Assembly: GCA_018257865.1 (NCBI GenBank)
Contig: JAEUBA010000004.1
Location: 1-64,000 of the forward strand
Source: Stereocaulon alpinum
Lineage: Eukaryota > Ascomycota > Lecanoromycetes > Lecanorales > Stereocaulaceae
Direction of reading: 5' to 3'
Length of the DNA stretch: 64,000 nt
Shown here: positions 23,914 through 35,138 of the stretch, piece by piece
How the letters are laid out: every line of letters starts with the position of its first letter
Numbering within the stretch: position 1 is the stretch's first letter
Notes under the pieces: generated by a model
What the model was told of the DNA's origin: nothing
The model's database searches: none
What the model saw: the letters and a program-made list of their open reading frames with translations, nothing else
Position numbers and translations under genes: made by a program

Positions 23914-25566
23914 TCAGTGTCGATTCGCAAACTGGTCTACGAGGACTATCTTACTCGTCTTGTTGAGCAGCGCATCGAAGCAGGGCCTCCAGACCCCGCC
24001 TTCGAGCCTCTGCTGCCTTCGGCATGGCAAATGAACGCCCATATTCGTCTGTGATTCGCTCTTGAAATGTTGGATGTTCACGCTCCCGTTTGCAGCCAGG
24101 AGCTTAACACAATCAAGATTGATTCCGGGATGGCGAAGCGCCTTCGTATGCGAGTCTAGCTGCTGACTTGGACTCAGCGCTTGTGGTGATAAGGTTGCGT
24201 ACCGTTTCCTGCCCATTCCGTCTGACTCATACTCAACGGATTCAACTTCCTCCGATCTCCAGTGCGAGGGGGTTTAAAGATCCATCATGTCATATGGAGT
24301 GCTCACCGTGACTACGTCCGAGAGACTGGAGCTCTTTTGACTTTGTCCATTATCTGGCAGACCACCAAGCAAGGATCCCTCATGATCTTCAGTCTTGTTG
24401 CTGTCGTCATCGTCGTCCGCTGTCCAGTCGTCCGGCTCGTGAGGGGCCATCTGGGCACTCGGAAAATACTCCCCCCAGCGCTTCCCTTCTTCGTCTCCCA
24501 CAGAGGATCCGTCTTCCTCCAACCTCGAATGATCCATATCTTGGGCTTCCTTGAGGACCTCAGATGCAAAGGCTATCCACCAAGCTCTTCCTACAGCATC
24601 ATTGTACGCCTCCGACGTGGTCTCAGAATCTGATTCAAGCTCCTGCACTGCTGCTCTCCTCGTTGCCTTCAGGGCCATGGAATTTTCTGGACGCTCAGTA
24701 TTGGCCTCTGGAGAGATGGACAATTTGATCCTCTTCCCCAAAGGCTCAGCAGCGGCGTCTGCTATTAGGCGCTTTTCAGAGACCACGGGTTCGACAGCAG
24801 GAACTCCATCATCGTCAGAAATGTATTCTGTCTCTATCCGATTCTCCGAAGCACGAGGGCCCGTCAAAGCATGAACTCGCTCGCACTTGGAAAATGGCGT
24901 TGTTTCTGGGTGACTCTTCTTCTCCCGAAGAATCTGCATTCTGCTTTCTTCGCGCCGGTGCTTGGCCTTGCGCAACTCCTTATCCCTCCTCGGCGCCTCG
25001 CTCGCGGTACGCAGTCGGCCCAACTCCCCCTTTGAAAAGTCAGTCATCATTCATGGAGCGACAGCGTCCCGACGTAGGGTTGAGAATCATTGGGAACGGG
25101 GAAGGAAGGAATATAGGGAGGATGGAAAATGACTTGCCTCCTACGGTATGTCAGCATTTGTCTTTATGGAGATTAGGAAGACTCACCAACGCCTCTAACC
25201 TCCTCTCCAGCGCGGCATGCACGCGACTGGGGCGGTGGTGCGCGGTACCAGGAGTCATGCCATGGTCCTTGCGCCATTGTGTGACCTGCCGAAGCAGGTC
25301 TACAATGCGCTCGTCCAGAGGGCGAAATTCACCAGCTACCGTTGGACCGCCCGCGGCCTCCACGACTAAAGTTCGAGCTACAGGCGCAAGATATTCCGGT
25401 ATCTGGAAATATCAGCGGGACGCTCGCGAAGAGCTGAAGCATGGACATACCTTCACACACCTTCCCACACCCCAATGTGCGCGCTTGCACCGCCCGCACG
25501 GCGGAGCCAAGCCACGTTCACAGTTGACTTGTGCCCGAAGGCACGGCGCGCAAGGAAGATCTGCCA
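23914..25566 (-). CDS. Cys-cluster protein with coiled-coil and acidic region (possibly DUF3716-like)
   Basis: Minus-strand exons that join in phase are 25451-25566, 25187-25402, 24307-25029 and 23914-24225. The 5' end above 25,566 is unresolved (possible first exon near 25,620-25,640). The earliest exon has CAPC-x6-C-x7-CGRC-x9-C, a zinc-knuckle-like cluster of the sort found in fungal DUF3716 proteins. Next come a predicted helical stretch (DERIVDLLRQVTQW.. and ERRLEAL joined to GELGRLR), a basic segment (KELRKAKHRREE), and a Ser/Glu/Asp-rich tail with DDDDD near 24,400. The last exon reads TSDGMGRKRYATLSP. The composition suggests a nuclear protein, but function is unknown. The family assignment is tentative; the exon structure is better supported. 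Confidence 0.55.
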
Positions 25567-25639
25567 CTAAACATAGTATCAGCATTTCCGATATCGAAGC
25601 GCTTGCTCAGCTAAGGACTTACTCGTGTAAAATGGGCAT

Positions 25640-26700
25640 AGATGAGTTTTGCAAGGAAAGAAAGAAAGAAGGGGAATCAGCAGAGATTTATCATGGCGAT
25701 GGCGGTCTACCAGCGTCACACACGATTCCCCGAAGCAAATTCACTTCGTAGTTCATTGCCACTATCTCACCTCGTGATTCATCGCTACGATTTCGACATA
25801 CTTGCGATATCTCGGAGCTTTTGTGAAGTGGAGAGTCTTCTCCCTCCTTTTTCCCAAAGAGGTTTTTGATAGCGACTCCTGATTATGCCGGTCATCATTG
25901 CTGGAGGGTTGCTGTACGGCAAGTGCTAAACGTGACATCTTATTGAAGCTAACATCGAAGCATGATCATAGGCTTCCTAGTAGTAACACAATTAGGTGCA
26001 ATTTGAAAGGCAAGGGATCATGAAACACAAGGGCTGCTTCCTCGTGTAGGTTTGAATTGTTTAACAAAGGGAGCGACTCTTTACGACTTTACAAAGGGAA
26101 GAGATGTCTCTGATGTAAAGGGGAGGAAACGGGTCCCGCTTCGTATCAGTGTCACAATGCTACAAATACGCAGTTTATTAGACGCTATTTCCGGACGTGA
26201 CTTGAATACAACGGTACGATTGGTGGATGATCGTCCGAACAACGATATCCATCTTGAAAACGAAATAAAAGGCCCTTGCTCAAGTAGCATTGGCCTTATT
26301 ACGTGCGTATGCTAAGGCTTAAAGTAGTTGTGATTGACGGAGAACTTCCAATATTCACTTTGTCGCAGGACCCAGCACCCAGACCCACGACTTACGGCCT
26401 AGTTGTTTTACCAGGCCTAATCCTACTGCATGAATAGTGGACCACCAATACGTACGTATAATCAATTTGGTCTTTCGATGGGCTATGGCATCTCAACCTG
26501 AAACGCTCCGGTAAGCATCTTGCCACTGGTAGGCTTCCAGATGTCATCGCCTCCGCCGTTAAGCACACATTCCTTCTGCCCAACTTTCAAGCGTCTTCGC
26601 GATGCTAATGATCACCTCACAACACTGCTCTCTGAATTCACTGGCAACCCAGTGACTTCACACATACCGTCAAGAGAATTCGCTTGTGTTCCATTGAATT
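25640..26700. other. 1 kb spacer before the SANT/Myb cluster
   Basis: No gene is supported. Overlapping frames of 69-87 codons at 26,052-26,315 on both strands have no domain. The region must contain promoters for the divergent Cys-cluster gene (minus) and the first SANT gene (plus). Confidence 0.3.
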
Positions 26701-27594
26701 ATGGTTGCACACATCAAAACGCGCCCAGCTTCCTCATTGCATGAGCGATCGAGTCCAGGCAGGGATCTCCGGTCCGTGAGATCGAAGGGCCACCATACAC
26801 CCTCATTTTCCACTAGCATTTGCCGTCTTAGAAGATCACGACCATGCCCTGTCATAGACGAGGCCAATATCTCGCACTCTGATATAGCTGATACTGTTGA
26901 GGAGCAAACAGATGTTGTAGCCGCTTCCCTCGGAAAATGCGAAAACGCAGAGGAAGGAGTGTTGGAAGACTCATGTTCTGACAAAACCGTTAGTGTCGTG
27001 CGAGCGAAAGGGGTTGCATGGACACACAAGGAAAAGAGGCTCCTCTTCGACCTCCGGAGCAAGGGCACATGGTACAAGGAATGTTCTCGGCAGCTACCAG
27101 GCCGCACTGTTGGGAGCTGCAGAATGCAGTGGGTGAAACATCTAAGGGACAAGTCTCCTGACATCTGGGAAGGAGCTCCGGAGGAGAAGAGGAGAAAGAA
27201 TAGCTGGCGGCGTTGGAGCTCACAGGAAGATGATAAACTTGTCGAGCTTGTGAAGGCCGGTAATCGCTGGGATCAGTGCGCTGAGCAGATGCCTGGTCGT
27301 ACTAAGCAGAGCTGCGAATCACATTGGACCACGAAGCTGAGGAGTAAGCACCCAGAGGTTAGTACTCCGATGCGTGTGAAACTCTGGACGCTGGCGGAAG
27401 ATGAGGAACTCGCTGCGCATGTTCAGGACGGTAGGGATTGGACGTGGATCTCGCAACAGCTAGTGGGTCGCACTGCTGCGGCTTGCGTAGGCCACTGGCA
27501 TGGGGACGGGTTTGGTCTCGACGCCAGAGCGGGCCTCAAGCATACCTATCCCAATATCGTGTATGCGTATGCTCCGCAAGAGAGGCGGAGCTGA
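26701..27594 (+). CDS. three-repeat SANT/Myb-like protein (SANT paralog 1)
   Basis: A single-exon gene of 297 residues. Three Myb/SANT-type repeats follow an 100-residue disordered N-terminus: residues about 105-152 (AWTHKEKRLLFDLRSKGTW..LPGRTVGSCRMQW), 168-215 (RRWSSQEDDKLVEL..MPGRTKQSCESHW) and 227-267 (LWTLAEDEELAAH..LVGRTAAACVGHW). Each repeat keeps spaced aromatic residues and the GRTxxxC element before the third helix, the pattern of DNA-binding Myb/SANT domains. It is probably a nuclear DNA-binding protein; no target can be inferred. It is the only intact multi-repeat copy of a group of five related loci extending to 34.1 kb. Confidence 0.75.
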   Translation: MVAHIKTRPASSLHERSSPGRDLRSVRSKGHHTPSFSTSICRLRRSRPCPVIDEANISHSDIADTVEEQTDVVAASLGKCENAEEGVLEDSCSDKTVSVVRAKGVAWTHKEKRLLFDLRSKGTWYKECSRQLPGRTVGSCRMQWVKHLRDKSPDIWEGAPEEKRRKNSWRRWSSQEDDKLVELVKAGNRWDQCAEQMPGRTKQSCESHWTTKLRSKHPEVSTPMRVKLWTLAEDEELAAHVQDGRDWTWISQQLVGRTAAACVGHWHGDGFGLDARAGLKHTYPNIVYAYAPQERRS

Positions 27595-28914
27595 AGCTGC
27601 AGCAGTGAATGTTACGGAAGGCTGGTGGCAGGACGTGGGTTGGGAAACGGAATCGCTGATCAGGGGGTAAGTGTGAAAGAGCGAGAAGAAGCTCTTGTCA
27701 CTATCAGGGAAGGGATTGAATGCAGAATGCCAGGTACTTCAATTTCGCCCTCGGTGCTCCAGGATGCTTGCAGTCTTTGCTCAGTACATCTTTCTTAGTG
27801 TGTCCTTAGAGTACGAAATTCCTGAAGTGGAAATCCGAGATCAGGTAGCTACATGTCACCATTCTCGTCAGATCAAACGATCAAACAGATTCCGTATGCT
27901 ACATCAAGCATACAGCACCACAGAACATCGTTCCAAGAACTAGCCTCCCTTTCTCCCTATTTTGCCATCCAATCGAGACACAGGAAAGTTCGCATTTCGA
28001 CGACACTAAAGGTCACTAGAGAGAACAATTTTCAAAGACAGTAATCGACGCCCAACAACAACCACAGCTACACCGGCACACATGCTTCACAAATACTCCA
28101 ACAGCAAACCCAATCTGCGGGCTTCTCCCATACCGCTGCGAAACCCAGGCAGGCCAAACCCTTACCCCGGAACCACAGTCAACCCCAACCCTCCCTCCGA
28201 AGAAGTGAATGAACTCAGCGACTCATGCCCCACGCTACAAGAGCCGATATCCTACCTGAAGGACCGCTCCTGCCCATACCGAAATATAAAGGAAAGCGTA
28301 AAATGAACACTTTTGGAGGTTGGAGGACGCGAGAGTGCCTTTAAAAGGTGGTGGGCGACAAGATGGGGTTGGTAAATTGAGCCATGTCATGATACAGCAA
28401 CAAGAACACATCTTCTTCAATACTAAAGCTGTTGTTTGGCTTTCAGTCCTATAGTGCTTGACGGTTTTACAATGGGCGATAGGGGGACTGAGGTCGATCA
28501 CTTTACGGGACCTCAACCCGCATCATCAAAGATGCTGTTATTGATAGAGCTGATTGATTTAGTCTCACTTGACGTCTAAGAGAACGGCTTATAGCCGATT
28601 CTGCTACTGCGAGCTTCTTACGTCCAAAGATGGAGCCTTTCGTCTTTCATCGAAGTGGCGTTGAAGGGCTGACTGTCATCTAGAGTGACACATTTTTTGT
28701 CAAATAGCTGGTGTTGGCAGGTAAGGTTGTCCGTGTCATGCGACTTGGTGTGATGATAACACTATAGATCCGTACATAACACGAGTATCAACACTTTCGG
28801 CCTCGATATATGACTCTATTTTTTAAAGTATCATCATTCCAATCAAGCTATTCGACCATTACGAATCCTTCGAATACTAGCACTTAGTTACCGAAGCACA
28901 GCTTATCAGCGGCC
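27595..28914. other. 1.3 kb spacer inside the SANT cluster
   Basis: Small frames on both strands, including a Pro/Asn-rich one at 28,082-28,306, have no recognised domain. The last 120 bp before 28,915 are a plausible leader. Nothing else is seen. Confidence 0.3.
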
Positions 28915-29655
28915 ATGTCCGATCCCAACGACCGAGTCTCAGGTATAGTGTACCTTTCGGTACAAGTAAAGCAGCGAGTAATGACAGACTACAGGTGGCT
29001 TCGCATCATCCTCGCCCCCCTATCCCTCATGGACAAAATCAGAAGAAGATCAGTTTCTCGCCCTCGTCATAAGCGACCAAGAAGCCCCTCAAATACCCGG
29101 CCGCACTCCTCGTGCATGCGAAAACCACTGGAATGAATACATGAAGGAAGACTATCCGGGCATCACCTATCCAAAGCGGGCGTCGAAGCCTCATAAGCGA
29201 AAATGGATCTTGGAAGAAGAGGAAACAGTTGTCGATCTGTTGAACCAAGGCAAATCCTGGGCCAAGGTCGCAGAAGCACTCCCGGGCCGAAGTGTGGACT
29301 CGTGTAAATCACATTTCCATAAATATATGCAACAGAAGAATCCCGACGCCGCCTTTCCGGACCGTCTTGCAGAGTCGCAGACCTCGGGAAGGATGAAGGT
29401 CACCCTCATATTCAAAATTGGAGGCAAGAGGAAGATGACTTGCTCGTTGCTTTATTGAAGGAAGGTCACTCGTGGGGAAGTATCTCGCAGGCGCTACCTG
29501 GTCGCTCCGTCGAGATGTGTCAGGATCGATGGAGAGACATCCTATGCACAATACATCCGCTTCTTCACTACGATCAACAACAAAGATCCCCATTTCTAGA
29601 CGAGTGGACGCCGAATGAAATCGAAGAGAACATTGCAATGTACATGGCGGGTTAG
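28915..29655 (+). pseudogene. SANT/Myb-like paralog 2 with a frameshift
   Basis: Exon 28915-28942 splices over a 52-nt intron to 28995, giving SGGFASSSPPYPSWTKSEED, the first SANT-like repeat (PGRTPRACENHW). A second repeat follows (KRKWILEEEETVVDLL..LPGRSVDSCKSHF). Near 29,385-29,395 the frame shifts by one base: the third repeat (NWRQEEDDLLVALL..LPGRSVEMCQDRW) continues in another frame to a stop at 29,655. There is no room for an intron at that point, so either this allele is broken or the sequence has an error. Repaired, it would have three repeats like paralog 1. No restored product is given here. Confidence 0.65.
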
Positions 29656-29845
29656 GAAATAGAACGAGAAAGCTACTCGCAGAAGTCTGTCTGGTCGGGC
29701 ACTATTCACAGTATTGTGATGAGGGTCTCTTAATTTGGCATGCTCTCAACTGGAGTATCTATATTGTTGTACCAAGGTGATTAACATGCCCACAATTATT
29801 GAGATCGCAAGAATATCTACCCTCTCAACCTTTCAGGACACTGAC

Positions 29846-30288
29846 TTAACCCGACCTTGTAACGCCGACCTTGTGCTTGTGTTGCCGAGCAACGTCGGGA
29901 AATCGAGCCTTCAGAAATCTATTATAGCGGTGCTCGCAAGCTATCCAGGAGCGACCAGGCATGTACAGCTCAGCGATTGCCTCCCATGTCGCGCCAGGGC
30001 GAGACCTCATTGCGTTGATGAGCTGCTGGTCCTCGGCGGTCGACCAAGGGGCCTGGGTGTCTGGTCCAGTTAGTCCACGCGTATTCGAGAGAGTTAGATT
30101 CGTTGATAGGAGCATTTACCTGGTCTGGCCGCAGTAGTACTGGCACCGGGATCCATAGGCGCAATAGGGAGGTATTGTTCCTCACTCTCTGACCAGCGAT
30201 AGTCTCCATATTCGTGTGGGAGAGGTTCGTTCCCGTGGTAGCGTGGGCCTCGAGAGCCCCAGCCTGGAGGATTAGGATTACGGCTCAT
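29846..30288 (-). CDS. single-repeat SANT/Myb-like protein (SANT paralog 3)
   Basis: Minus-strand exons 30120-30288 and 29846-30060 join over a 59-nt intron with a CTAAC branch, giving 127 residues. The N-terminus (MSRNPNPPGWGSRG..NEPLPHEYGDYRWSESE) is shared with paralog 5 at 33.4 kb. The single SANT repeat (APWSTAEDQQLINAM..MPGRSWIACEHRY) lies at about residues 59-105. It reads towards paralog 2, so the two genes converge with 190 bp between stops. Short, but both exons are open and the shared N-terminal block argues that it is a real gene. Confidence 0.65.
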
Positions 30289-31848
30289 GATGTTGGTTAC
30301 TTGTTTGTGGATCTGGTTATGTAAGGGATGGTCGAAGAGTTCGGGTTGTTTATTGATTGGGTGGAAGTTATATGAGAGAGAGGATACTGGAAGTTGTCGA
30401 GTATTAGAAGAAGGAGAAAGAGATGCGTTGTCGAAACCTCTTTTGAAGACGAGCTGGGGCAAAAGTACGGTTCACTAGAAGCAGCACTATCACCCTACGG
30501 CGTCTTCTGAGCCTCTGTCTCTCTCAGAAGACCTCCATGTGTGGAGGCAAGGCTGGACAGAAAACAGTCTCACGACGCAAGACAAGGATCTTCGATAGGT
30601 CATCGGACTGGAATCTGGTCAGAAGAATAGCATATCGACCGCAGTGCCACCGCCTCCTAATGTCATTTGAGGACCCTTTTTTCTAAGGTGGTTGAAAAGG
30701 GGGGCAAAAACAGGTTATGGAAGCACGAAAGGAGCTGTTTCAAGAGATGATGGCATTGAAACAATGCCACAGCCCTCACTTGATCGTTCGCATCCCTTAT
30801 CATTGTGACCGCAAAGCGCGTAGGTCAGCAGCGTCTGAAAGAAGTAGTGTAGCATCGGAACAGAGGCTTTGGTAGGGTTTCCGGAGGAGCTGGTCAACAG
30901 ACGATATCGTTGATAGTAGTACTGCCGTCGCTCAAGTCAGAGGCCCAGAGCTGACGATTTAGCCAACTGATTAATCCTTGTATAGTCTCGTTGACTTTCC
31001 ACCCTTACTAGAGGAGCACTGATCTAGCCCTTCCCACACAATCTGTGAGCTATGGCAAAATTGTCTCTCTTGCCATCTATACGAAGCTCGCAGATAGATG
31101 AGTCTGTTACGGCCGTAACGGTAAATGCTCCCACTGGACTTGGGTCTTTGTCAGAAGAGCATACATCTGGCAAGTCGAGCCCAAAAATCTCGTGTATTGA
31201 CTAAATATGGACTCCTGCATAACGATCTGCCACCCTTTCGCAGTCTCATGTCAGCTGACCTTGTTAGGCAAAGTGGTGTGACTCCACAGGGGATCCCTGT
31301 GTTGCCTGTATACCCTGTGTCCTTGTCTGTGTTTCTCCATCTAGTTGTCTAAGACTTTAGAAGCTGTTCCGGCCGTAACGGCTAAGTACATTATTATTCT
31401 TCCAAGTCTGCTTTGAAACCGAGGTTGAGCTCAGGCGGTCATTGATGAGGCAATCTGAGACTTGATGATTGTTAGCAATGCTATTTGATCAACGACAATC
31501 AGATCGCTTTGACACACATCGCCTAGGATTGTTGATGTGGAGGACCTGATTTCTTTGTGGATATGCTACGAATTGTTTTTACAAAGCCTCTACGGAACGC
31601 TTCTATTAAGGTTCCCTCATGCTTTTGCCCTGCAAGGCGGTGTGACCAGGGGTCAATACGAGTCAAACTAGCCTCGCAATGTAGCCAGATACCATTGGCG
31701 TCATGTGCCCTGTTCACGTCGCCTTCTGAGCCAAGTACATCAGGTCTGAGTATTCATTCGATTATGGCTCTCCATCATATCCTCAACCTTGCTCCCTCTT
31801 CGTTTACCACACTTCCCATTTCTATGTTTCTGCCACATTGCCGCAACT
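30289..31848. other. 1.6 kb spacer with a repeated palindrome
   Basis: No gene is supported. GTTACGGCCGTAAC at 31,106-31,119 is a perfect 14-bp palindrome. A 17-bp block around it (TGTTACGGCCGTAACGG) recurs 260 bp downstream at 31,365-31,381 with one change. The pair could bound a short element or be two copies of a palindromic protein-binding site. The 5-bp flanks do not match each other. Confidence 0.4.
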
Positions 31849-32718
31849 ATGGGTGACAACAGAAATAGGCGGAATTACGACAACTCTCAGGGTTCTGGCT
31901 CTCTTCGGAGCAGCCCCGAGAATATCGACCATCAGGAGCTGTTCAAGGTGATCCGCCCTACGACCGAGGTAGACGCTCCACCACGCAAACTTCCGCCTAT
32001 TTTGTAATATATGCATCTCCGAGGTATATTGAGCCATCACCGTACCAGTCTGGAGTCTATATTCCGCCACAATGGACTCCAGGCTATGGTCTTGCACAAA
32101 AGCCCTCATATGATCTACCTCCTCAAGATCAGGGGGCCAATCTATCACAATAGCACCCAGTGTATGGTCATCAACGCTAGAGTCAATGCTACCAGTATGC
32201 GCCTGAAGGTTTCCCGCCGGCCAGTCCGTATGGAGCTCCTACTGGCATGGACGGATTACGAATATCCTAACCCTACGTCGCATCTCCAAAATCCCTCTAT
32301 GACCCAGGGCAAGATACCCAAGGCACTATGAGCATTATTGTGAGTTCTGAACTAACACTACTTAGATACAGGCCAAACGCCAGATGAACGATGTTGGACA
32401 GACGAGGATAGGAGAAACCTCATCGATCATCAGAAACAGGGCTTGGAATGGAGAGAAACTGGCGAGCGGCTTGGTCGTAAACCCAATGACTGCATACGAA
32501 AATCTGATAGATTAGTGAAACGTAAGCTAAATGACCCAAGGAAGGCTCAAAAGGTTGGAAATTTGAAGCGGTCACCCACTGATGATGAGAAGATTGTAGA
32601 TTTCGTCGAGGGAAGAAAGCGTTCGTGGGCTGACTTGGCAAGGTCGTTTCCATCCATTTGCCAAGGGCCGGATTGTCAAAAGTGTTGGGACGAGATTAAG
32701 TCCAAAAAGAAGACGTGA
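31849..32718 (+). pseudogene. SANT/Myb-like paralog 4, with in-frame stops
   Basis: The locus starts MGDNRNRRNYDNSQGS (31,849) and has a Pro/Tyr/Gln-rich middle (for example GYGLAQKPSYDLPPQ, near 32,085). It ends in two SANT-like repeats (CWTDEDRRNLIDHQ..LGRKPNDCIRKS and SPTDDEKIVDFV..CQKCWDEI) to a stop at 32,718. The middle frame is cut by TAG (about 32,149), TAG (about 32,179) and TAA (about 32,269). At least the first and third are readable as CAG/CAA codons changed by C-to-T in CpA context. The exon borders between the first and middle parts could not be put in phase. Decay, perhaps by RIP or simple neglect, is the likeliest reading. Confidence 0.55.
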
Positions 32719-33415
32719 CTCAACTGTAACTTGAACAGGCGAAAGGCCTGACGGGTCTGAAACGGTGAAATGAGAAGGCGATGGCATGCAGTCTGACCTT
32801 TGTGTGTCATATCGACACTACAACCATAGACTAGCTCTTTCTAATTAGATAGCATGCAATCAGATCTTTTAAGGATTAGTGGCGCTCTCAAGAAAGTCCA
32901 GAAAAGCTCGCGCTAATGATAGTTGTATTGTATAGAGGACCAGTACAGCCTGCTAAATTTTTAGTAATATACGTAACAGAAGAACCCTAAGTGAGAGTAA
33001 GTACTAGGACTCTAAAGTCGGTCAGCCGGATCCACCGAAAAAATGTTGAGATTAGGTTTTGGAGCTTGCTTTAGAACACAATGTCTGATACAATAGCTCA
33101 AGACTGTGAGAAGACTTTCACCATGATTGCTACAAAATGAAGTGCAATACAGAGACCTGTCTACAAGGTTGTTTAAAAACCCGGCCGGGACAAATGTGGT
33201 TACCATTCACCACAGTGGTGGTTGATTCCCCACAAACCTTCTCATGTGGAACCTGTGATTCATTGTCACCTGGCACCATGGATCCACTCACCAAGCACTT
33301 GCACCACGAAACCCACTAAATTTTGATATGCCATTGAACCTACCTACTATGATTCTTACTACTCTTCGTATCTTTCGTACCCTGAGGTTGCAATATCACG
33401 TATTTTCGAGGGAAA
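32719..33415. other. 700 bp spacer between SANT paralogs 4 and 5
   Basis: No gene or repeat is recognised. The 33,320-33,415 stretch leading into paralog 5 is T/C-rich, as for a fungal 5' leader. Confidence 0.25.
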
Positions 33416-34141
33416 ATGAGTGAACGTACTTGGGCCCCTTTATCACCCACGGCGAACTCTCATTGGAATTTTCGAATTCGGAAATATGATGAAAACGACC
33501 CCTTACCATATGAGTATGGAGATTTTACTTGGTCGGAAGCAGATTAAAGATATCATGAAACGTCTCCAAACGGATCAAAGGGCAACCCAGTCGCAGATTC
33601 TCCCGGACACTCTTCCTCTTCTCGAGCGCCAAATCATCACAGACAGGTATCGAGTCGGCAGGAAAGGATTGACAGACCAAGTCCCACTGGTCGCGTTAGT
33701 GACCCTATCGTTTTGACTGATCAGGGTACGTACCATCAATCTAAGCTTAAAACGTGGAAGTTCCCTGACCTAATTTTTCGTCTTCCAGTCGCTGTAACCG
33801 CCCCTTGGACAAAAGAAGAAGACCAGAGACTCAAATATCTCGTGAGACAAGGCGCCAATTGGAACAACTTCGCCACTTACCTTCCCGGCCGCAGCAATGT
33901 CAGTTGCCAAGACCACTTCGACGAACTTTGCCAACGCTGGTATGACCCATTGTTGCGATGGTATCTTATCGAGAAACAGAGGCAGATTGAGATCGTAAAT
34001 AAGGGCGCACGATCTAGTAAGCGCCCAGCGACTTCGATGCGAGATCCTCCATCCCATCCTGATCAGGCTCCTGGTGATGCACCGCAGCCTGGACCACTCG
34101 AAGTAACTGCACTCAATTCGTCCGTCCAGCCTAGTCTTTAA
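33416..34141 (+). pseudogene. SANT/Myb-like paralog 5 with one in-frame TAA
   Basis: Exons 33416-33725 and 33789-34141 join in phase over a 63-nt intron; the frame is 220 codons plus stop. The N-terminus (YDENDPLPYEYGDFTWSEAD) is a clear relative of paralog 3. The SANT repeat (APWTKEEDQRLKYLV..LPGRSNVSCQDHF) is at about residues 107-150, followed by a Pro-rich tail. Codon 44 is TAA (33,545-33,547), right after TWSEAD; the aligned residue in paralog 3 is Glu or Gln. Everything else is open, so this could be a recently silenced gene, a read-through case, or a missed intron. Confidence 0.6.
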
Positions 34142-34888
34142 AACCCTCTCGAGCAATATTCGCACGGTTTCTAGAAATGGTAGGAGCTAGATGTAGGACT
34201 TGGGTAGGAGAGTGTAAGGGTTTGAAGTTGTTCATTGACAGGTAGCTTGGTCTTGATGTTACACAAGGCTAGCACCTATGACGGGATGTACACCGCTGTC
34301 AGTTTCTCTGAAATCATTGTACTGATGAGACCCATCTTCGTCTTAAGCGCACAACAACGTGCAGGGGAATCCGGTTGATGTGTTAGGAAGCAAATGGGTG
34401 CAGAGTTCGTATCCAAGGTAGTGATGGGACTCAAAAGCGCAGGTAGAGAATATATTCCGGTGTTGTGCAACTCTCTATTAGACAAGGCTTACCCTTGTAC
34501 TCCCAGGCTAAACAGCTAGACAACTCCGATACTCGTCGCTGCTATAGGCCTAGGCTGATGCCACAAGCTGCTGATAGGGAGCAAGAAGAAGGCCTATTAC
34601 CGAAAGCCCTCTCTGTCCATACAACAGGAGACCTAGGCTATAGTAGTAAGAGCCATCTGTCTAGAAGAGATATATACACGTAGATAGGCGGGGTAAGCTT
34701 GCAGCTTAGATACGCGTAAAATACAGAAGAGGGGTGATAGAGACGAAAAGGACTGACGAGTAAGAACAGGTAGTAGTCTCTATTAATAGGACTTTGTCGA
34801 TCCCTAACATCCTAAGCGCACCGGTGGCAGCTAGATACCACCGGCGACAGCGCCATCGAGCACTAAGCACCAGCTAAAGTGGTGCCAG
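34142..34888. other. gene-poor border, moderately AT-shifted
   Basis: From about 34,500 the sequence becomes rich in TAG/CTA words (CTAGGCTATAGTAG type), suggesting old RIP-affected repeat DNA. No element family is identifiable and no gene is supported. Confidence 0.35.
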
Positions 34889-35138
34889 GAGCTGTACTGA
34901 CTAGTACAGCAAGGTTCGTCTGCTGATAATCAATGGGCAGCAGAGCACGCACCACCTATCGTTCCACAGGCCCACTATCCGAGCACTAGCAACTTTCAGA
35001 AGCCATCTTCAATAAGCGATAAAGCGTAGGGCAAAGGCTATAGCTACCTAGCGGATAGTCTTTTCATGGCAACACAATTAACAGCACCGGGCACAGAGAG
35101 TGCCCCTATATATAACATCGCCAGCATAAGTTGTCCAT
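34889..35138 (-). repeat. dispersed repeat, copy 1
   Basis: This 250-bp block is repeated in the same orientation at 36,610-36,850 with many point differences and one indel near 34,970. Shared words include CTGCTGATAATCAAT, TTTTCATGGCAA and CACCGGGCACAGA. On the minus strand both copies can be read as related peptide: LCARCC..CCHEKTIR here, with a stop inside, and FCARCCGAYCHEKTMR in copy 2. They may thus be two remnants of one coding, possibly transposon-derived, sequence. The family is not recognised. Confidence 0.6.

Noticed and set aside
24262..24874. Plus-strand frames over the Cys-cluster gene
   Set aside because: They mirror the acidic minus-strand exons and break at their introns.
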